Assembly (NCBI GenBank): GCA_943359415.1
Contig: CALRHQ010000019.1
Span: 1-14,636, forward strand
DNA: 14,636 nucleotides
Source: Candidatus Peribacteria bacterium
GTDB lineage: Bacteria > Patescibacteriota > Gracilibacteria > UBA1369 > LOWO2-01-FULL-3
Direction: 5' to 3'
Positions within the stretch are counted from its first letter, which is position 1. Every line of letters starts with the position of its first letter. This document shows positions 5,814 through 14,227 of this stretch, one piece after another. The notes beneath the pieces are model-generated. The model saw nothing but the letters and a program-made list of their open reading frames with translations, was not told the DNA's origin and did not search any database. The translations under genes were made by a program, and so were the position numbers.

Positions 5814-8800
5814 ATGCCAAAAGCAAAAAAAACACTGAAAAAATCTCCAAAGGAGCTTTCAAAAAAAGATTCAAAGACTAAAAAACCCGCTAAAACTTCT
5901 TCTGTTAAAAAAGAAGTAAAGAAAGTCGTTAAAAAAGCGGAAAAACCTTTGAAGAAAGCCGAAAACAAGACGGAAAATAAGACTAAAAAAGTTTCAAAAA
6001 AAGAGCCTGCGAAACAACCTAAAGTAGTAGCAGCACCAAAGAAAAAAGACATGGTTTTGCCATCAGAAATTCTGATTAAGCAAGACTTGATTATTCAAAG
6101 GAGCAAAAGAAAATACATAACTCCACAAATCGACAGAAATGTTGCGATTCCTGGACTTATTGAAGTACAAACAAATTCGTATAAATGGTTTTTGGAAGAA
6201 GGAATTCGTGAATTACTAGACGAAATTTCCCCTATCCAAGATTTCTCAGGAAAGAAACTTGAGCTTCAATTCCTAGATCATTCACTTGGTGAAATAAAAT
6301 ACAACGCCGAAGAAGCAATGAAGAAAAACATTACTTTCGAAGCTCCACTAAAAGTACACGTACAGCTTATAAACAAAGAGACAGGTGAAATTAAAGAGCA
6401 AGATGTATTCCTAGGAAATATTCCATTGATGACAAATCGTGGAACATTTATCGTAAACGGAATTGAAAGAGTAGTAGTGAGCCAAATCGTACGTTCACCT
6501 GGTGTTTTCTTCTCAAAGAATGCAGCAGCTCCTGGAATGCACAGCGCAAAAATTATTCCAAAACGTGGAGCATGGCTTGAAATAGAAACAGACAAAAAAG
6601 GAATTATCACAGTAAAAATCGACAGAAAGAGAAAAATCCCGATTACTTCCCTACTAAGAGTTTTCGGATACAAAACAGATAAAGAAATCGGAGATCTATT
6701 TAAAAACGAAATCAAAGATATCGAACATGATCCAATCACATTAACACTTGAAAAAGATCAAGCGGCAACACCAGAAGAAGCATACCAAAATATCTACAAA
6801 AAGATTCGTCCTGGTGATTTAGCAACAGCAGAAAACGCAAAAAACCTGATAGACTCGATGTTTTTCGACTATCGAAAATACGACATGGGTCCAGTTGCAA
6901 GGTACAAATTAAACAAGAGATTCAAGATAGACGTACCAAACAAAAAACAAAATCACACTTTCCAAGTAAGCGATTTGGTTCAAATTCTTAAACATTTGAT
7001 AAATTTAAATAACGGAGAAGGTGCACCAGATGATATCGATCACCTTTCAAACAGAAGAATCCGACCAGTTGGAGAACTTGTACAAAACAAATTCCGTGTT
7101 GGACTTCTACGTACAGATAGAATCGCAAAAGATAGAATGACTGTTATGGATCTTGAAACTGTAACGCCTACACAACTTGTAAATTCACGCCCTATTACAG
7201 CGGCGTTAAGAGAATTTTTCGCAAGTTCACAACTTTCACAGTTCATGGATCAAACAAATCCACTTTCAGAACTTGAACACAAACGAAGACTTTCAGCTAT
7301 GGGGCCAGGAGGACTTTCAAGAGAAAGAGCATCATTCGATGTTCGTGACGTACATCCTTCCCATTACGGAAGAATCTGTCCTATCTCTACTCCTGAAGGA
7401 CCAAATATCGGACTTGTTGTCCATTTGGCTACATACGCAAAAGTAAATGAATATGGCTTCATTGAGACACCTTTCCGTGAAGTTTCAGACATTAGCAAAA
7501 ACGGAGAAAAAGCTCTTGTCGGAAGAATTCTACGAGAATCAATAGACGACAAAGGTAAAACAATTGCAAAAGCCGGAGACGTTGTCACAGAAGAATCGGC
7601 AAAAAGAATAGCAAAAGTAGATATCGAACAAATCAAAGTTCGTCCATATATTACAGATCGTATCAAATATTACGATGCTGATGCCGAACAAGAACTTATT
7701 ATCGCACAAGCGAATTCAGAATTGGACGAAATCGGACAATTCACATCAACTCGTGTTTCAGCAAGAAAGAATGGAGAACCTACACTTGCTCACGTTAATG
7801 ACGTAACACATATCGACGTATCTCCAAAACAGATTATATCGATCACTACTGCGCTTATTCCGTTCCTTGAGCATGATGATAATACTCGTGCATCCATGGG
7901 TTCAAACATGCAACGTCAGGCCGTTTCTTTGGTTTCACCAAAGGCGCCTATCGTCGGAACGGGTATCGAAGAAATCGCAGCAAAAAGCTCAGGACAAATC
8001 ATCCTAGCGGAAATGGACGGAACAGTTTCGTACGTTGATGCAAGCCAAATCACAATCGTATATGAAAACGGAAAACAAGTAACTTACAAAGTTACAACAT
8101 ACCAAAGATCAAATCAGGGAACATGTATTCATCAAAGATCAAAAGTCGACAAGGGACAACAAGTCCGCAAAGGAGACGTATTGGTTGATGGACCTGCTAT
8201 CGACAATGGAGAGCTTGCACTAGGGCAAAACCTACTCGTAGCTTATCTTCCATGGGAAGGTTACAACTTTGAGGATGCGGTAATTTTATCAGAAAAAATC
8301 GTAAGAGAAGGACTTTATGATTCAATCCATATCGAAACATTTACAGTAGATGTACGTGAAACAAAACTTGGAGCTGAAATCATCACAAGAGACATTCCAA
8401 ATGTTGGAGAAATCAAACTAAAAGATTTAGATGAAGATGGTATCGTTAGAATCGGAGCAACAGTTCATGAAGGAGACATCCTTGTAGGTAAAATTACTCC
8501 AAAAGGAGAAACAGAGCTTACAGCTGAGGAAAGACTACTTCGAGCGATCTTCGGAGACAAGGCAAGAGATGTAAAAGATACATCACTAAGACTTCCTGGA
8601 GGAGAAGGAGGAAAAATCGTTGCGATCCAATTATTTACAAAAGAAAACGGAGACGAATTGCAAACAGGAGTTTTGAAACAAATTAGAGTAGACGTTGCAC
8701 AGACAAGAAAAATCTCAGTTGGAGATAAGATGGCTGGACGTCATGGAAATAAGGGAGTTGTGTCTATCATCGTTCCTCAAGAAGACATGCCATTCTTGCC

Positions 8801-9620
8801 TGATGGAAGACCTGTAGACATTGTCCTAAATCCACTTGGAGTTTCAAGCCGTATGAATATCGGACAAATTCTTGAGACACATTTGGGATGGGCTGCAAAA
8901 GAACTTGGAATAACAGTTGCAACTCCAGCCTTAAACGGAGTTCCAACAGCTGAAATCCAAGAACAATTGATAAAAGCCGGACTACCTGAAGACGGGAAAA
9001 TTACACTTTATGATGGAAAAACAGGAGAAGCGTTCGACAGAAAAGTCACAGTCGGTATCGCATATATGATGAAACTTCATCATTTGGTTGAAGATAAGAT
9101 TCATGCAAGATCAGTCGGACCATACTCTCTTGTTACGCAGCAACCACTTGGAGGTAAAGCTCAACATGGAGGACAAAGATTCGGAGAAATGGAGGTGTGG
9201 GCGCTTGAAGCGTACGGAGCGGCACACGTTCTACAAGAAATGCTTACGATCAAATCAGATGACGTTTACGGAAGATCTAAAGCCTACGAATCAATAGTTA
9301 AAGGCGAATTAATCAAAAAACCACGTATTCCTGAATCTTTCAACGTTCTTGTAAAAGAACTTCAGAGTCTTGGATTATCTGTAAACCTTCTTCAGACAGG
9401 AGAAATTGAAGAAGATATGGACGACGAAGAAATACTGGAAGAAGATCCTGAAATAAGAGATGAAGTTCCTGCATCAATAAAGGAGGAAATCGCAGAAGAA
9501 AGCGGTGATACTTCTCTTGGAGAAGGAAGCCTTGAAGGAATAGATGAAAACAATATCGATGAAGATTTGGAGCCTTTAGCTGAAGAATTAATGTCTGAAG
9601 AAGAAGACGACGAAAAATAA
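5814..9620 (+). CDS. rpoB: RNA polymerase subunit beta, with long lysine-rich N-terminal extension
   Basis: A 1268-residue catalytic beta subunit of RNA polymerase. The conserved core starts near 98 (KRKYITPQ, then IPGLIEVQTNSYKWFLEEG). Landmarks: rifampicin-pocket stretch SQLSQFMDQTNPLSELEHKRR ending in SAMGPGG (about 475-500), STPEGPNIGL (525-534), YNFEDAVILSE with acidic pair Glu820-Asp821, KMAGRHGNKG (972-981; Lys972 and Lys980 match active-site lysines of E. coli), and the C-terminal KELQSLGLSVNLL. Residues 1-80 form an unusual tail with 32 lysines, the rest mostly Ala, Pro, Ser, Thr, Val and Glu, with no aromatic residue, like a histone H1 tail. The last about 70 residues are strongly acidic, which is seen in some other bacteria. 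An in-frame ATG at 5757 is possible, but 5814 gives a basic tail from its first residues. Another, at 6051 (Met80), would remove the extension. No Shine-Dalgarno precedes any of them. ssb follows after 15 nt. Confidence 0.98.
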   Translation: MPKAKKTLKKSPKELSKKDSKTKKPAKTSSVKKEVKKVVKKAEKPLKKAENKTENKTKKVSKKEPAKQPKVVAAPKKKDMVLPSEILIKQDLIIQRSKRKYITPQIDRNVAIPGLIEVQTNSYKWFLEEGIRELLDEISPIQDFSGKKLELQFLDHSLGEIKYNAEEAMKKNITFEAPLKVHVQLINKETGEIKEQDVFLGNIPLMTNRGTFIVNGIERVVVSQIVRSPGVFFSKNAAAPGMHSAKIIPKRGAWLEIETDKKGIITVKIDRKRKIPITSLLRVFGYKTDKEIGDLFKNEIKDIEHDPITLTLEKDQAATPEEAYQNIYKKIRPGDLATAENAKNLIDSMFFDYRKYDMGPVARYKLNKRFKIDVPNKKQNHTFQVSDLVQILKHLINLNNGEGAPDDIDHLSNRRIRPVGELVQNKFRVGLLRTDRIAKDRMTVMDLETVTPTQLVNSRPITAALREFFASSQLSQFMDQTNPLSELEHKRRLSAMGPGGLSRERASFDVRDVHPSHYGRICPISTPEGPNIGLVVHLATYAKVNEYGFIETPFREVSDISKNGEKALVGRILRESIDDKGKTIAKAGDVVTEESAKRIAKVDIEQIKVRPYITDRIKYYDADAEQELIIAQANSELDEIGQFTSTRVSARKNGEPTLAHVNDVTHIDVSPKQIISITTALIPFLEHDDNTRASMGSNMQRQAVSLVSPKAPIVGTGIEEIAAKSSGQIILAEMDGTVSYVDASQITIVYENGKQVTYKVTTYQRSNQGTCIHQRSKVDKGQQVRKGDVLVDGPAIDNGELALGQNLLVAYLPWEGYNFEDAVILSEKIVREGLYDSIHIETFTVDVRETKLGAEIITRDIPNVGEIKLKDLDEDGIVRIGATVHEGDILVGKITPKGETELTAEERLLRAIFGDKARDVKDTSLRLPGGEGGKIVAIQLFTKENGDELQTGVLKQIRVDVAQTRKISVGDKMAGRHGNKGVVSIIVPQEDMPFLPDGRPVDIVLNPLGVSSRMNIGQILETHLGWAAKELGITVATPALNGVPTAEIQEQLIKAGLPEDGKITLYDGKTGEAFDRKVTVGIAYMMKLHHLVEDKIHARSVGPYSLVTQQPLGGKAQHGGQRFGEMEVWALEAYGAAHVLQEMLTIKSDDVYGRSKAYESIVKGELIKKPRIPESFNVLVKELQSLGLSVNLLQTGEIEEDMDDEEILEEDPEIRDEVPASIKEEIAEESGDTSLGEGSLEGIDENNIDEDLEPLAEELMSEEEDDEK

Positions 9621-9635
9621 TTTAACATAAATATT

Positions 9636-10115
9636 ATGAGATCAATAAACAAAGTAATAATTATCGGAAATCTTACTCGCGACCCTGAAATGAGACAAAC
9701 TCCAAACGGACAAAGTGTTACAACATTCGGAGTTGCAACAAACCGTCAATGGGTTACAAAAGGAAATGATAAAAAAGCATCAACAGAATTTCATGAGTGT
9801 GTAGCATGGGCTCACCTTGCTGAAATTTGCGCAAATTATTTGCAAAAAGGAAATCTTGTTTATGTTGAAGGATATCTAAAAACAAGAAGCTGGGACAGTC
9901 CGGAAGGAATCAAAAAATTCAAAACGGAAATCGTAGTTCAGGATCTTGTAATATTAGAAAAAAGAAAAACAGGTGAAGGAGACTACATTCCAAGTGAAGA
10001 AGAAGCCGTCCAAGGAACTCATTATGAATCAACATATGAGCCTTCAGACGAAGAAGCTCAAAGTATTCCAAACAATAATTCAAACAACAATATCGATAAA
10101 GACCTAGGTCTTTAA
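9636..10115 (+). CDS. ssb: Single-stranded DNA-binding protein, lodged between rpoB and rpoC
   Basis: A 159-residue SSB. The OB fold (about 1-110) shows the family pattern: MRSINKVIIIGNLTRDPEMR (1-20), TTFGVATNRQW (29-39), STEFHECVAWAHLAE (49-63), YLQKGNLVYVEGYLKTRSW (68-86) and KFKTEIVVQDLVIL (94-107). SSB binds and protects single-stranded DNA in replication and repair, usually as a tetramer. A flexible acidic/Asn-rich linker (about 112-152) follows. The C-terminus ends IDKDLGL rather than the usual acidic tip D-D-D-[IL]-P-F, so the terminal Pro-Phe that docks partner proteins is absent. Its last codons lie in a perfect palindrome. Position is unusual: 15 nt after rpoB and 30 nt before rpoC, with no evident promoter of its own, so it is probably co-transcribed with the polymerase genes. 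It could be the main SSB or a specialised paralogue; the window cannot decide. Confidence 0.95.
   Translation: MRSINKVIIIGNLTRDPEMRQTPNGQSVTTFGVATNRQWVTKGNDKKASTEFHECVAWAHLAEICANYLQKGNLVYVEGYLKTRSWDSPEGIKKFKTEIVVQDLVILEKRKTGEGDYIPSEEEAVQGTHYESTYEPSDEEAQSIPNNNSNNNIDKDLGL
10097..10114 (+). repeat. Perfect 18-bp palindrome overlapping the ssb stop
   Basis: TAAAGACCTAGGTCTTTA reads identically on both strands and spans the last five ssb codons and most of its stop. As RNA it can form a 7-bp stem with a self-complementary CUAG loop. There is no long T-run after it (atataaaaac follows), so full intrinsic termination is unlikely. It could be an operator, a processing or pausing site between ssb and rpoC, or chance; AAGACC and GGTCTT also occur as an inverted pair in the rpoB leader. 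Confidence 0.55.
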
Positions 10116-10145
10116 TATAAAAACCATTAAAAACTTATAAACATC

Positions 10146-13100
10146 ATGGTTAAAGAAAAAACACCCAAAGAACAGATTTCAAAGGACAAAAATCCTAGGA
10201 ATCAAGATCAGACAAAAAATCCAAGACCCGAAATCTTCAATGCGATTACACTTGGAGTCGCATCACCTGAAGAAATACTTTCGTGGTCTTATGGTGAAGT
10301 TAAAAAACCGGAAACCATCAACTACCGTACACAAAAACCGGAAAGAGATGGTCTATTCTGTGAAAAAATATTTGGACCAACTAAAAACTGGGAATGTTAT
10401 TGTGGAAAATACAAACGAATCAGATACAAAGGTGTAGTTTGTGAAAAATGTGGAGTTGAAGTTACAAAATCCGCAGTAAGAAGAGAACGAATGGGCCACA
10501 TCAAATTGGCTGTTCCAGTTACACATATTTGGTTCTTGAGATCTACTCCAAGCAGAATCGGTCTTCTTTTAGACCTTCCAATCAAAACATTGGAACAAGT
10601 TGTCTACTTCGCTGCATACGTAGTTTCTCACGTTGACGACAAAGAAAGACTTACAGCTCTTGAAACGGTTCACAACGAATACAAGACACAGAAAAAAACA
10701 ATTCAGAAAGATTTTAAAGATGAACTTTTGACAGCGGAAAGCGCAAAAACAGCAGACGAAAAAAAGAAAAAAGAAATCGAAATAGAAAAAGAATTCGCAA
10801 AAAGAACTGAAGAATTAGACTACCAGCATTCAGAAATGAAAGAAGCTTTAGAAAAGCTTAAAGTTGGAAAAGTTTATTCTGAGATCGAATACAGAAAACT
10901 TGCAATGAAATTCGGACATGTATTCAAAGCTGGAACAGGGGCTGAAACATTGCGTGAAATCATCGCTTCAGTTGATTTGGAAAAACTTATCGAAGAACAA
11001 AAGAAAGAATCCAAAAAATCAACAGGGCAAAAACAGAAAAAAATCATCAAGAGAATAAAGTTGGCGGGAAGCTTGCTTAAAGCAGCCATCAATCCAGCAT
11101 GGTTTATTATGACAGTTCTGCCTGTAATTCCACCTGATCTACGCCCTATGGTGCAGCTTGACGGAGGAAGGTTTGCGGCTTCAGATCTAAATGATCTATA
11201 CAGACGTGTAATCAACAGAAACAATCGTCTAAAAAGGCTTCTATCCATCGGCGCACCGGAAGTAATCTGCCGAAATGAAAAAAGAATGCTTCAGGAAGCG
11301 GTTGATACACTTCTAAACAACAGCGCAAGACAAGGAAAAACAGTATTCTCATCAGGAGATAAGAGAAAACTACGTTCACTTTCAGACATGTTGAAAGGAA
11401 AACAAGGACGTTTCAGACAAAATTTGCTTGGAAAACGTGTCGATTACTCAGGACGTTCAGTTATTATCATTGGACCAAAACTAAAACTACATCAATGTGG
11501 AGTTCCGAAAATTATGGCTCTTGAATTATTCAAACCATTTATTATCGGAAGACTTATCCGTGATGGATATGCTCACAACATTAAAAATGCAGAAAGACTT
11601 ATTCAGTCTTCAAAACGTGAGGTTTGGGATATCCTTGAAGAAGTTACAAAAGATCATTACGTACTTTTGAATCGTGCTCCTACACTTCACAGACTTGGTA
11701 TTCAGGCTTTCCAACCAATTCTTATCGAAGGTAAAGCTATTCAGGTTCATCCACTCGTTTGTGCGGCCTTCAATGCAGATTTCGATGGAGATCAAATGGC
11801 TATCCACGTACCACTTTCAAAGAATGCACAGATAGAAGCAAAAGCACTTATGGTTTCAACAAAGAACTTGCTTAAGCCATCAGCCGGAGAACCTATCGTT
11901 ACTCCTATCCAAGATATGGTTTTGGGATGCTACTATCTAACAAGACTTATCAAAGACGCAAAAGGAAAAGGAATGATATTCTCAAACGTTGAAGAAGCGG
12001 TTTTCGCTTACCAAAACGGACACGTAGAACTTCATGCACCTATTACATCAAGAGTAGACGGACAAATCCTTGCAACAACTGTAGGAAGACTTATTTTCAA
12101 CAGCTTCCTTCCAAAAGGACTTCCATATTGCAATGAAAATATGGGAAAGAAGCAACTTTCAAACCTTGTTACCGATTGTTTCGAATACCTTGGAGAAGCA
12201 AAAACTGCAATCCTTGCAGATAATTTGAAAGATATCGGATTCAAATTCGCAACAAAGTCAGGAATTTCAATCGCTCAAAACGATATGGTAATTCCAAAAG
12301 AGAAAACATTAATCATCGACGACGCATCAGAAACAGTAAAACAAATCAACAACCAATACTGGAAAGGTCTTGTTACAGATGATGAAAGATACCTACACAC
12401 AATCAAAATCTGGACAAAGGCAAAATCAGATATCATGGCCGTCATGGTCAAGAGTGTTGAAGAATCAAACAGCATTTATTACATGATCGATTCAGGAGCC
12501 CGTGGTAACTGGGGACAAATCACTCAGCTCTGCGGTATAAAAGGACTCGTAGCTAATCCAGCCGGAAAAACTATCGAGCTTCCTGTAAAATCAAACTTGA
12601 AAGAAGGATTTACTATTCTTGAGTACTTTATTGCTACTCATGGAGGACGTAAAGGTAAATCAGATACAGCTCTTAAAACTGCTGAAGCTGGTTACCTAAC
12701 ACGTCGTTTAGTCGATTCAAATCAGGATACAGTCATCAGAGAATATGATTGTGGATGTTCACACGTACACAAGATTACTCGTGAAGAATCAGAGAAGATC
12801 GGAGAAAAATTTGAGACAAGAGTTTACGGAAGAACACTTGCTGAAGATCTAAAAGATCCAAAAGGCAAAGTGATCTTAAAGAAAAGCTCAATTATTGAAA
12901 AAGATACACTAAAAGCCATTCAAGAATTTGGAGTAAACGAAGCATTGGTTCGTTCAATTATGACATGTCAGACAGAAGGAGGAATTTGTATGAAATGTTA
13001 CGGAAAAGACCTTGGAACAAACAAAGAAGTTGATCTTGGAACAGCTGTTGGAATCATCGCCGCTCAAAGTATCGGTGAACCGGGAACACAGCTTACTATG

Positions 13101-14120
13101 AGAACCTTCCACATGGGAGGAGTTGCGGAAGGAGGAGATATCACACAAGGTTTGACTCGTGTAGAAGAATTATTTGAAGCACGAACACCAAAGAGACCTG
13201 CAGTAATTTCAGAAATCGCAGGAAAACTAAGAATCTCTCAAAAAGGAAAACAAACAGAGCTTACAGTCACATCTCTAGATTCCATCGAAGTTGAATACAT
13301 TATGACTGGAGATCTTGCGCCTATCGTAAAGAAAGGAGACAAGGTAAACGAAAAAACAATCATAGCAAAAGCAGAAGGGGCAAAGAACACAATCAAGGCT
13401 GATGGAAGCGGAAAAGTTGTAGAAGCAGATGCTGAAAGAATCGTTATCAGAAGTGAAGGTCCTATCGAAAAAGTATACAAAGTTCCAGCTGGAAGAAGTG
13501 TAATCATCAAAGACAATACTCTTGTAGCAAAAGGACAACCTATCACAAACGGACATCTTGATCTTAAACAACTACTAAGACTTACAGACACTTACACAGT
13601 TCAAAAATACATTGTGACTGAGGTACAAACAATTTACGCATCACAAGGACAAAGTATCAACGACAAACACATCGAAATTATTGCAAGACAAATGCTTTCA
13701 AAGATGCGTGTTATTGATAGCGGAGAAACAGAATTCTTACCTGGAGAAATTTTAGATATCATCAAATTCAACAGAATAAATGCAAAAGCAAAAGTTAAAG
13801 CAAAAGGAGAACGTCTACTTCTAGGTCTTACAAGAGTTGCTTTGCACACAGATAGCTGGCTTTCTGCGGCATCATTCCAGGAAACAATTCGTGTACTCGT
13901 TGAAGCATCCACAACAAGCAGAATGGATAAACTAGAAGGATTAAAAGAAAATGTAATTATCGGAAAATTAATCCCAGCCGGAGAAACATTCAGAAAGAAA
14001 AATAAAGAACTAGTTGAAGAAGTAAGAAAGAAGATCAAAACACTTGAAACTCTTGAACAAAGAGCCGAAGAAGTGGAAGAAGTAATTGAAGAAGAAAGAA
14101 AAATGCTACCAGTAATCTAG
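10146..14120 (+). CDS. rpoC: RNA polymerase subunit beta'
   Basis: A 1324-residue catalytic beta' subunit. The N-terminal zinc ribbon has Cys84, Cys86, Cys99 and Cys102, with the same spacing as E. coli. A charged, coiled-coil-like segment (about 172-240) is longer than in E. coli; comparable insertions occur in other phyla. The Mg-binding motif NADFDGD is at 543-549 (Asp545, 547, 549). The second zinc site uses Cys869 or Cys871 with Cys941, Cys948 and Cys951. The trigger loop QLTMRTFHMGG (982-992) keeps His989. The C-terminal core has SAASFQETIRVLVEAS, followed by a charged helix (about 1285-1318). The first 28 residues are a polar, basic leader slightly longer than in E. coli. ssb ends 30 nt upstream, and neither a promoter nor a Shine-Dalgarno sequence is seen before the start. 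This is the only gene here ending in TAG. It forms the polymerase core with RpoB, alpha and omega, the latter two encoded elsewhere. Confidence 0.99.
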   Translation: MVKEKTPKEQISKDKNPRNQDQTKNPRPEIFNAITLGVASPEEILSWSYGEVKKPETINYRTQKPERDGLFCEKIFGPTKNWECYCGKYKRIRYKGVVCEKCGVEVTKSAVRRERMGHIKLAVPVTHIWFLRSTPSRIGLLLDLPIKTLEQVVYFAAYVVSHVDDKERLTALETVHNEYKTQKKTIQKDFKDELLTAESAKTADEKKKKEIEIEKEFAKRTEELDYQHSEMKEALEKLKVGKVYSEIEYRKLAMKFGHVFKAGTGAETLREIIASVDLEKLIEEQKKESKKSTGQKQKKIIKRIKLAGSLLKAAINPAWFIMTVLPVIPPDLRPMVQLDGGRFAASDLNDLYRRVINRNNRLKRLLSIGAPEVICRNEKRMLQEAVDTLLNNSARQGKTVFSSGDKRKLRSLSDMLKGKQGRFRQNLLGKRVDYSGRSVIIIGPKLKLHQCGVPKIMALELFKPFIIGRLIRDGYAHNIKNAERLIQSSKREVWDILEEVTKDHYVLLNRAPTLHRLGIQAFQPILIEGKAIQVHPLVCAAFNADFDGDQMAIHVPLSKNAQIEAKALMVSTKNLLKPSAGEPIVTPIQDMVLGCYYLTRLIKDAKGKGMIFSNVEEAVFAYQNGHVELHAPITSRVDGQILATTVGRLIFNSFLPKGLPYCNENMGKKQLSNLVTDCFEYLGEAKTAILADNLKDIGFKFATKSGISIAQNDMVIPKEKTLIIDDASETVKQINNQYWKGLVTDDERYLHTIKIWTKAKSDIMAVMVKSVEESNSIYYMIDSGARGNWGQITQLCGIKGLVANPAGKTIELPVKSNLKEGFTILEYFIATHGGRKGKSDTALKTAEAGYLTRRLVDSNQDTVIREYDCGCSHVHKITREESEKIGEKFETRVYGRTLAEDLKDPKGKVILKKSSIIEKDTLKAIQEFGVNEALVRSIMTCQTEGGICMKCYGKDLGTNKEVDLGTAVGIIAAQSIGEPGTQLTMRTFHMGGVAEGGDITQGLTRVEELFEARTPKRPAVISEIAGKLRISQKGKQTELTVTSLDSIEVEYIMTGDLAPIVKKGDKVNEKTIIAKAEGAKNTIKADGSGKVVEADAERIVIRSEGPIEKVYKVPAGRSVIIKDNTLVAKGQPITNGHLDLKQLLRLTDTYTVQKYIVTEVQTIYASQGQSINDKHIEIIARQMLSKMRVIDSGETEFLPGEILDIIKFNRINAKAKVKAKGERLLLGLTRVALHTDSWLSAASFQETIRVLVEASTTSRMDKLEGLKENVIIGKLIPAGETFRKKNKELVEEVRKKIKTLETLEQRAEEVEEVIEEERKMLPVI

Positions 14121-14127
14121 TTTCGTC

Positions 14128-14154
14128 TTGCTTTTACCAAAAACTTAATATAAA
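14128..14154 (+). promoter_or_regulatory. Weak candidate promoter before rpsL
   Basis: TTGCTT (14128-14133) and TATAAA (14149-14154) are 15 nt apart, shorter than the ideal 17, lying just after the rpoC stop. If used, transcription would begin near 14161, within the GC-rich leader described next. Read-through from rpoC is an equally good explanation for rpsL expression. Confidence 0.28.
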
Positions 14155-14219
14155 TTAGCCGAGCAGTAAGCGAGTGTCGCGAAGGCGACCAAGCCGTAAA
14201 GCCAGGCATCTCTCTAATT
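14153..14219 (+). promoter_or_regulatory. Structured GC-rich leader upstream of rpsL
   Basis: In an otherwise AT-rich gap, a GC-rich block (about 14157-14209) contains a perfect hairpin GTCGC-GAAG-GCGAC (14176-14189). The block is enclosed by AATTAG (14153-14158) and CTAATT (14214-14219), with GAG (14161-14163) and CTC (14210-14212) able to extend the closing helix across a small internal loop. No T-run follows, so it is not a simple terminator. The start codon of rpsL lies 9 nt after the closing helix, a position suited to translational control by a ribosomal protein. No known leader family is recognised. Confidence 0.45.
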
Positions 14220-14227
14220 AAACACAC

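Noticed and set aside
6278..6739. Antisense open frame of 153 codons opposite rpoB, and similar ones opposite rpoC and the permease
   Set aside because: They mirror strongly conserved genes, show no recognisable domains and are expected from AT-rich coding sequence read on the other strand.
10172..10385. RpoC N-terminal basic leader as a second histone-like tail
   Set aside because: It is only about a dozen residues longer than in E. coli and not strikingly lysine-rich; normal variation explains it.
38..14120. UGA recoding (Gly in Gracilibacteria/SR1, Trp in mycoplasmas), suggested by the lack of TGA stops
   Set aside because: No in-frame TGA occurs in about 13 kb of coding sequence; Gly uses GGN and Trp uses TGG. 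Nine stops without TGA is too small a sample to mean much.
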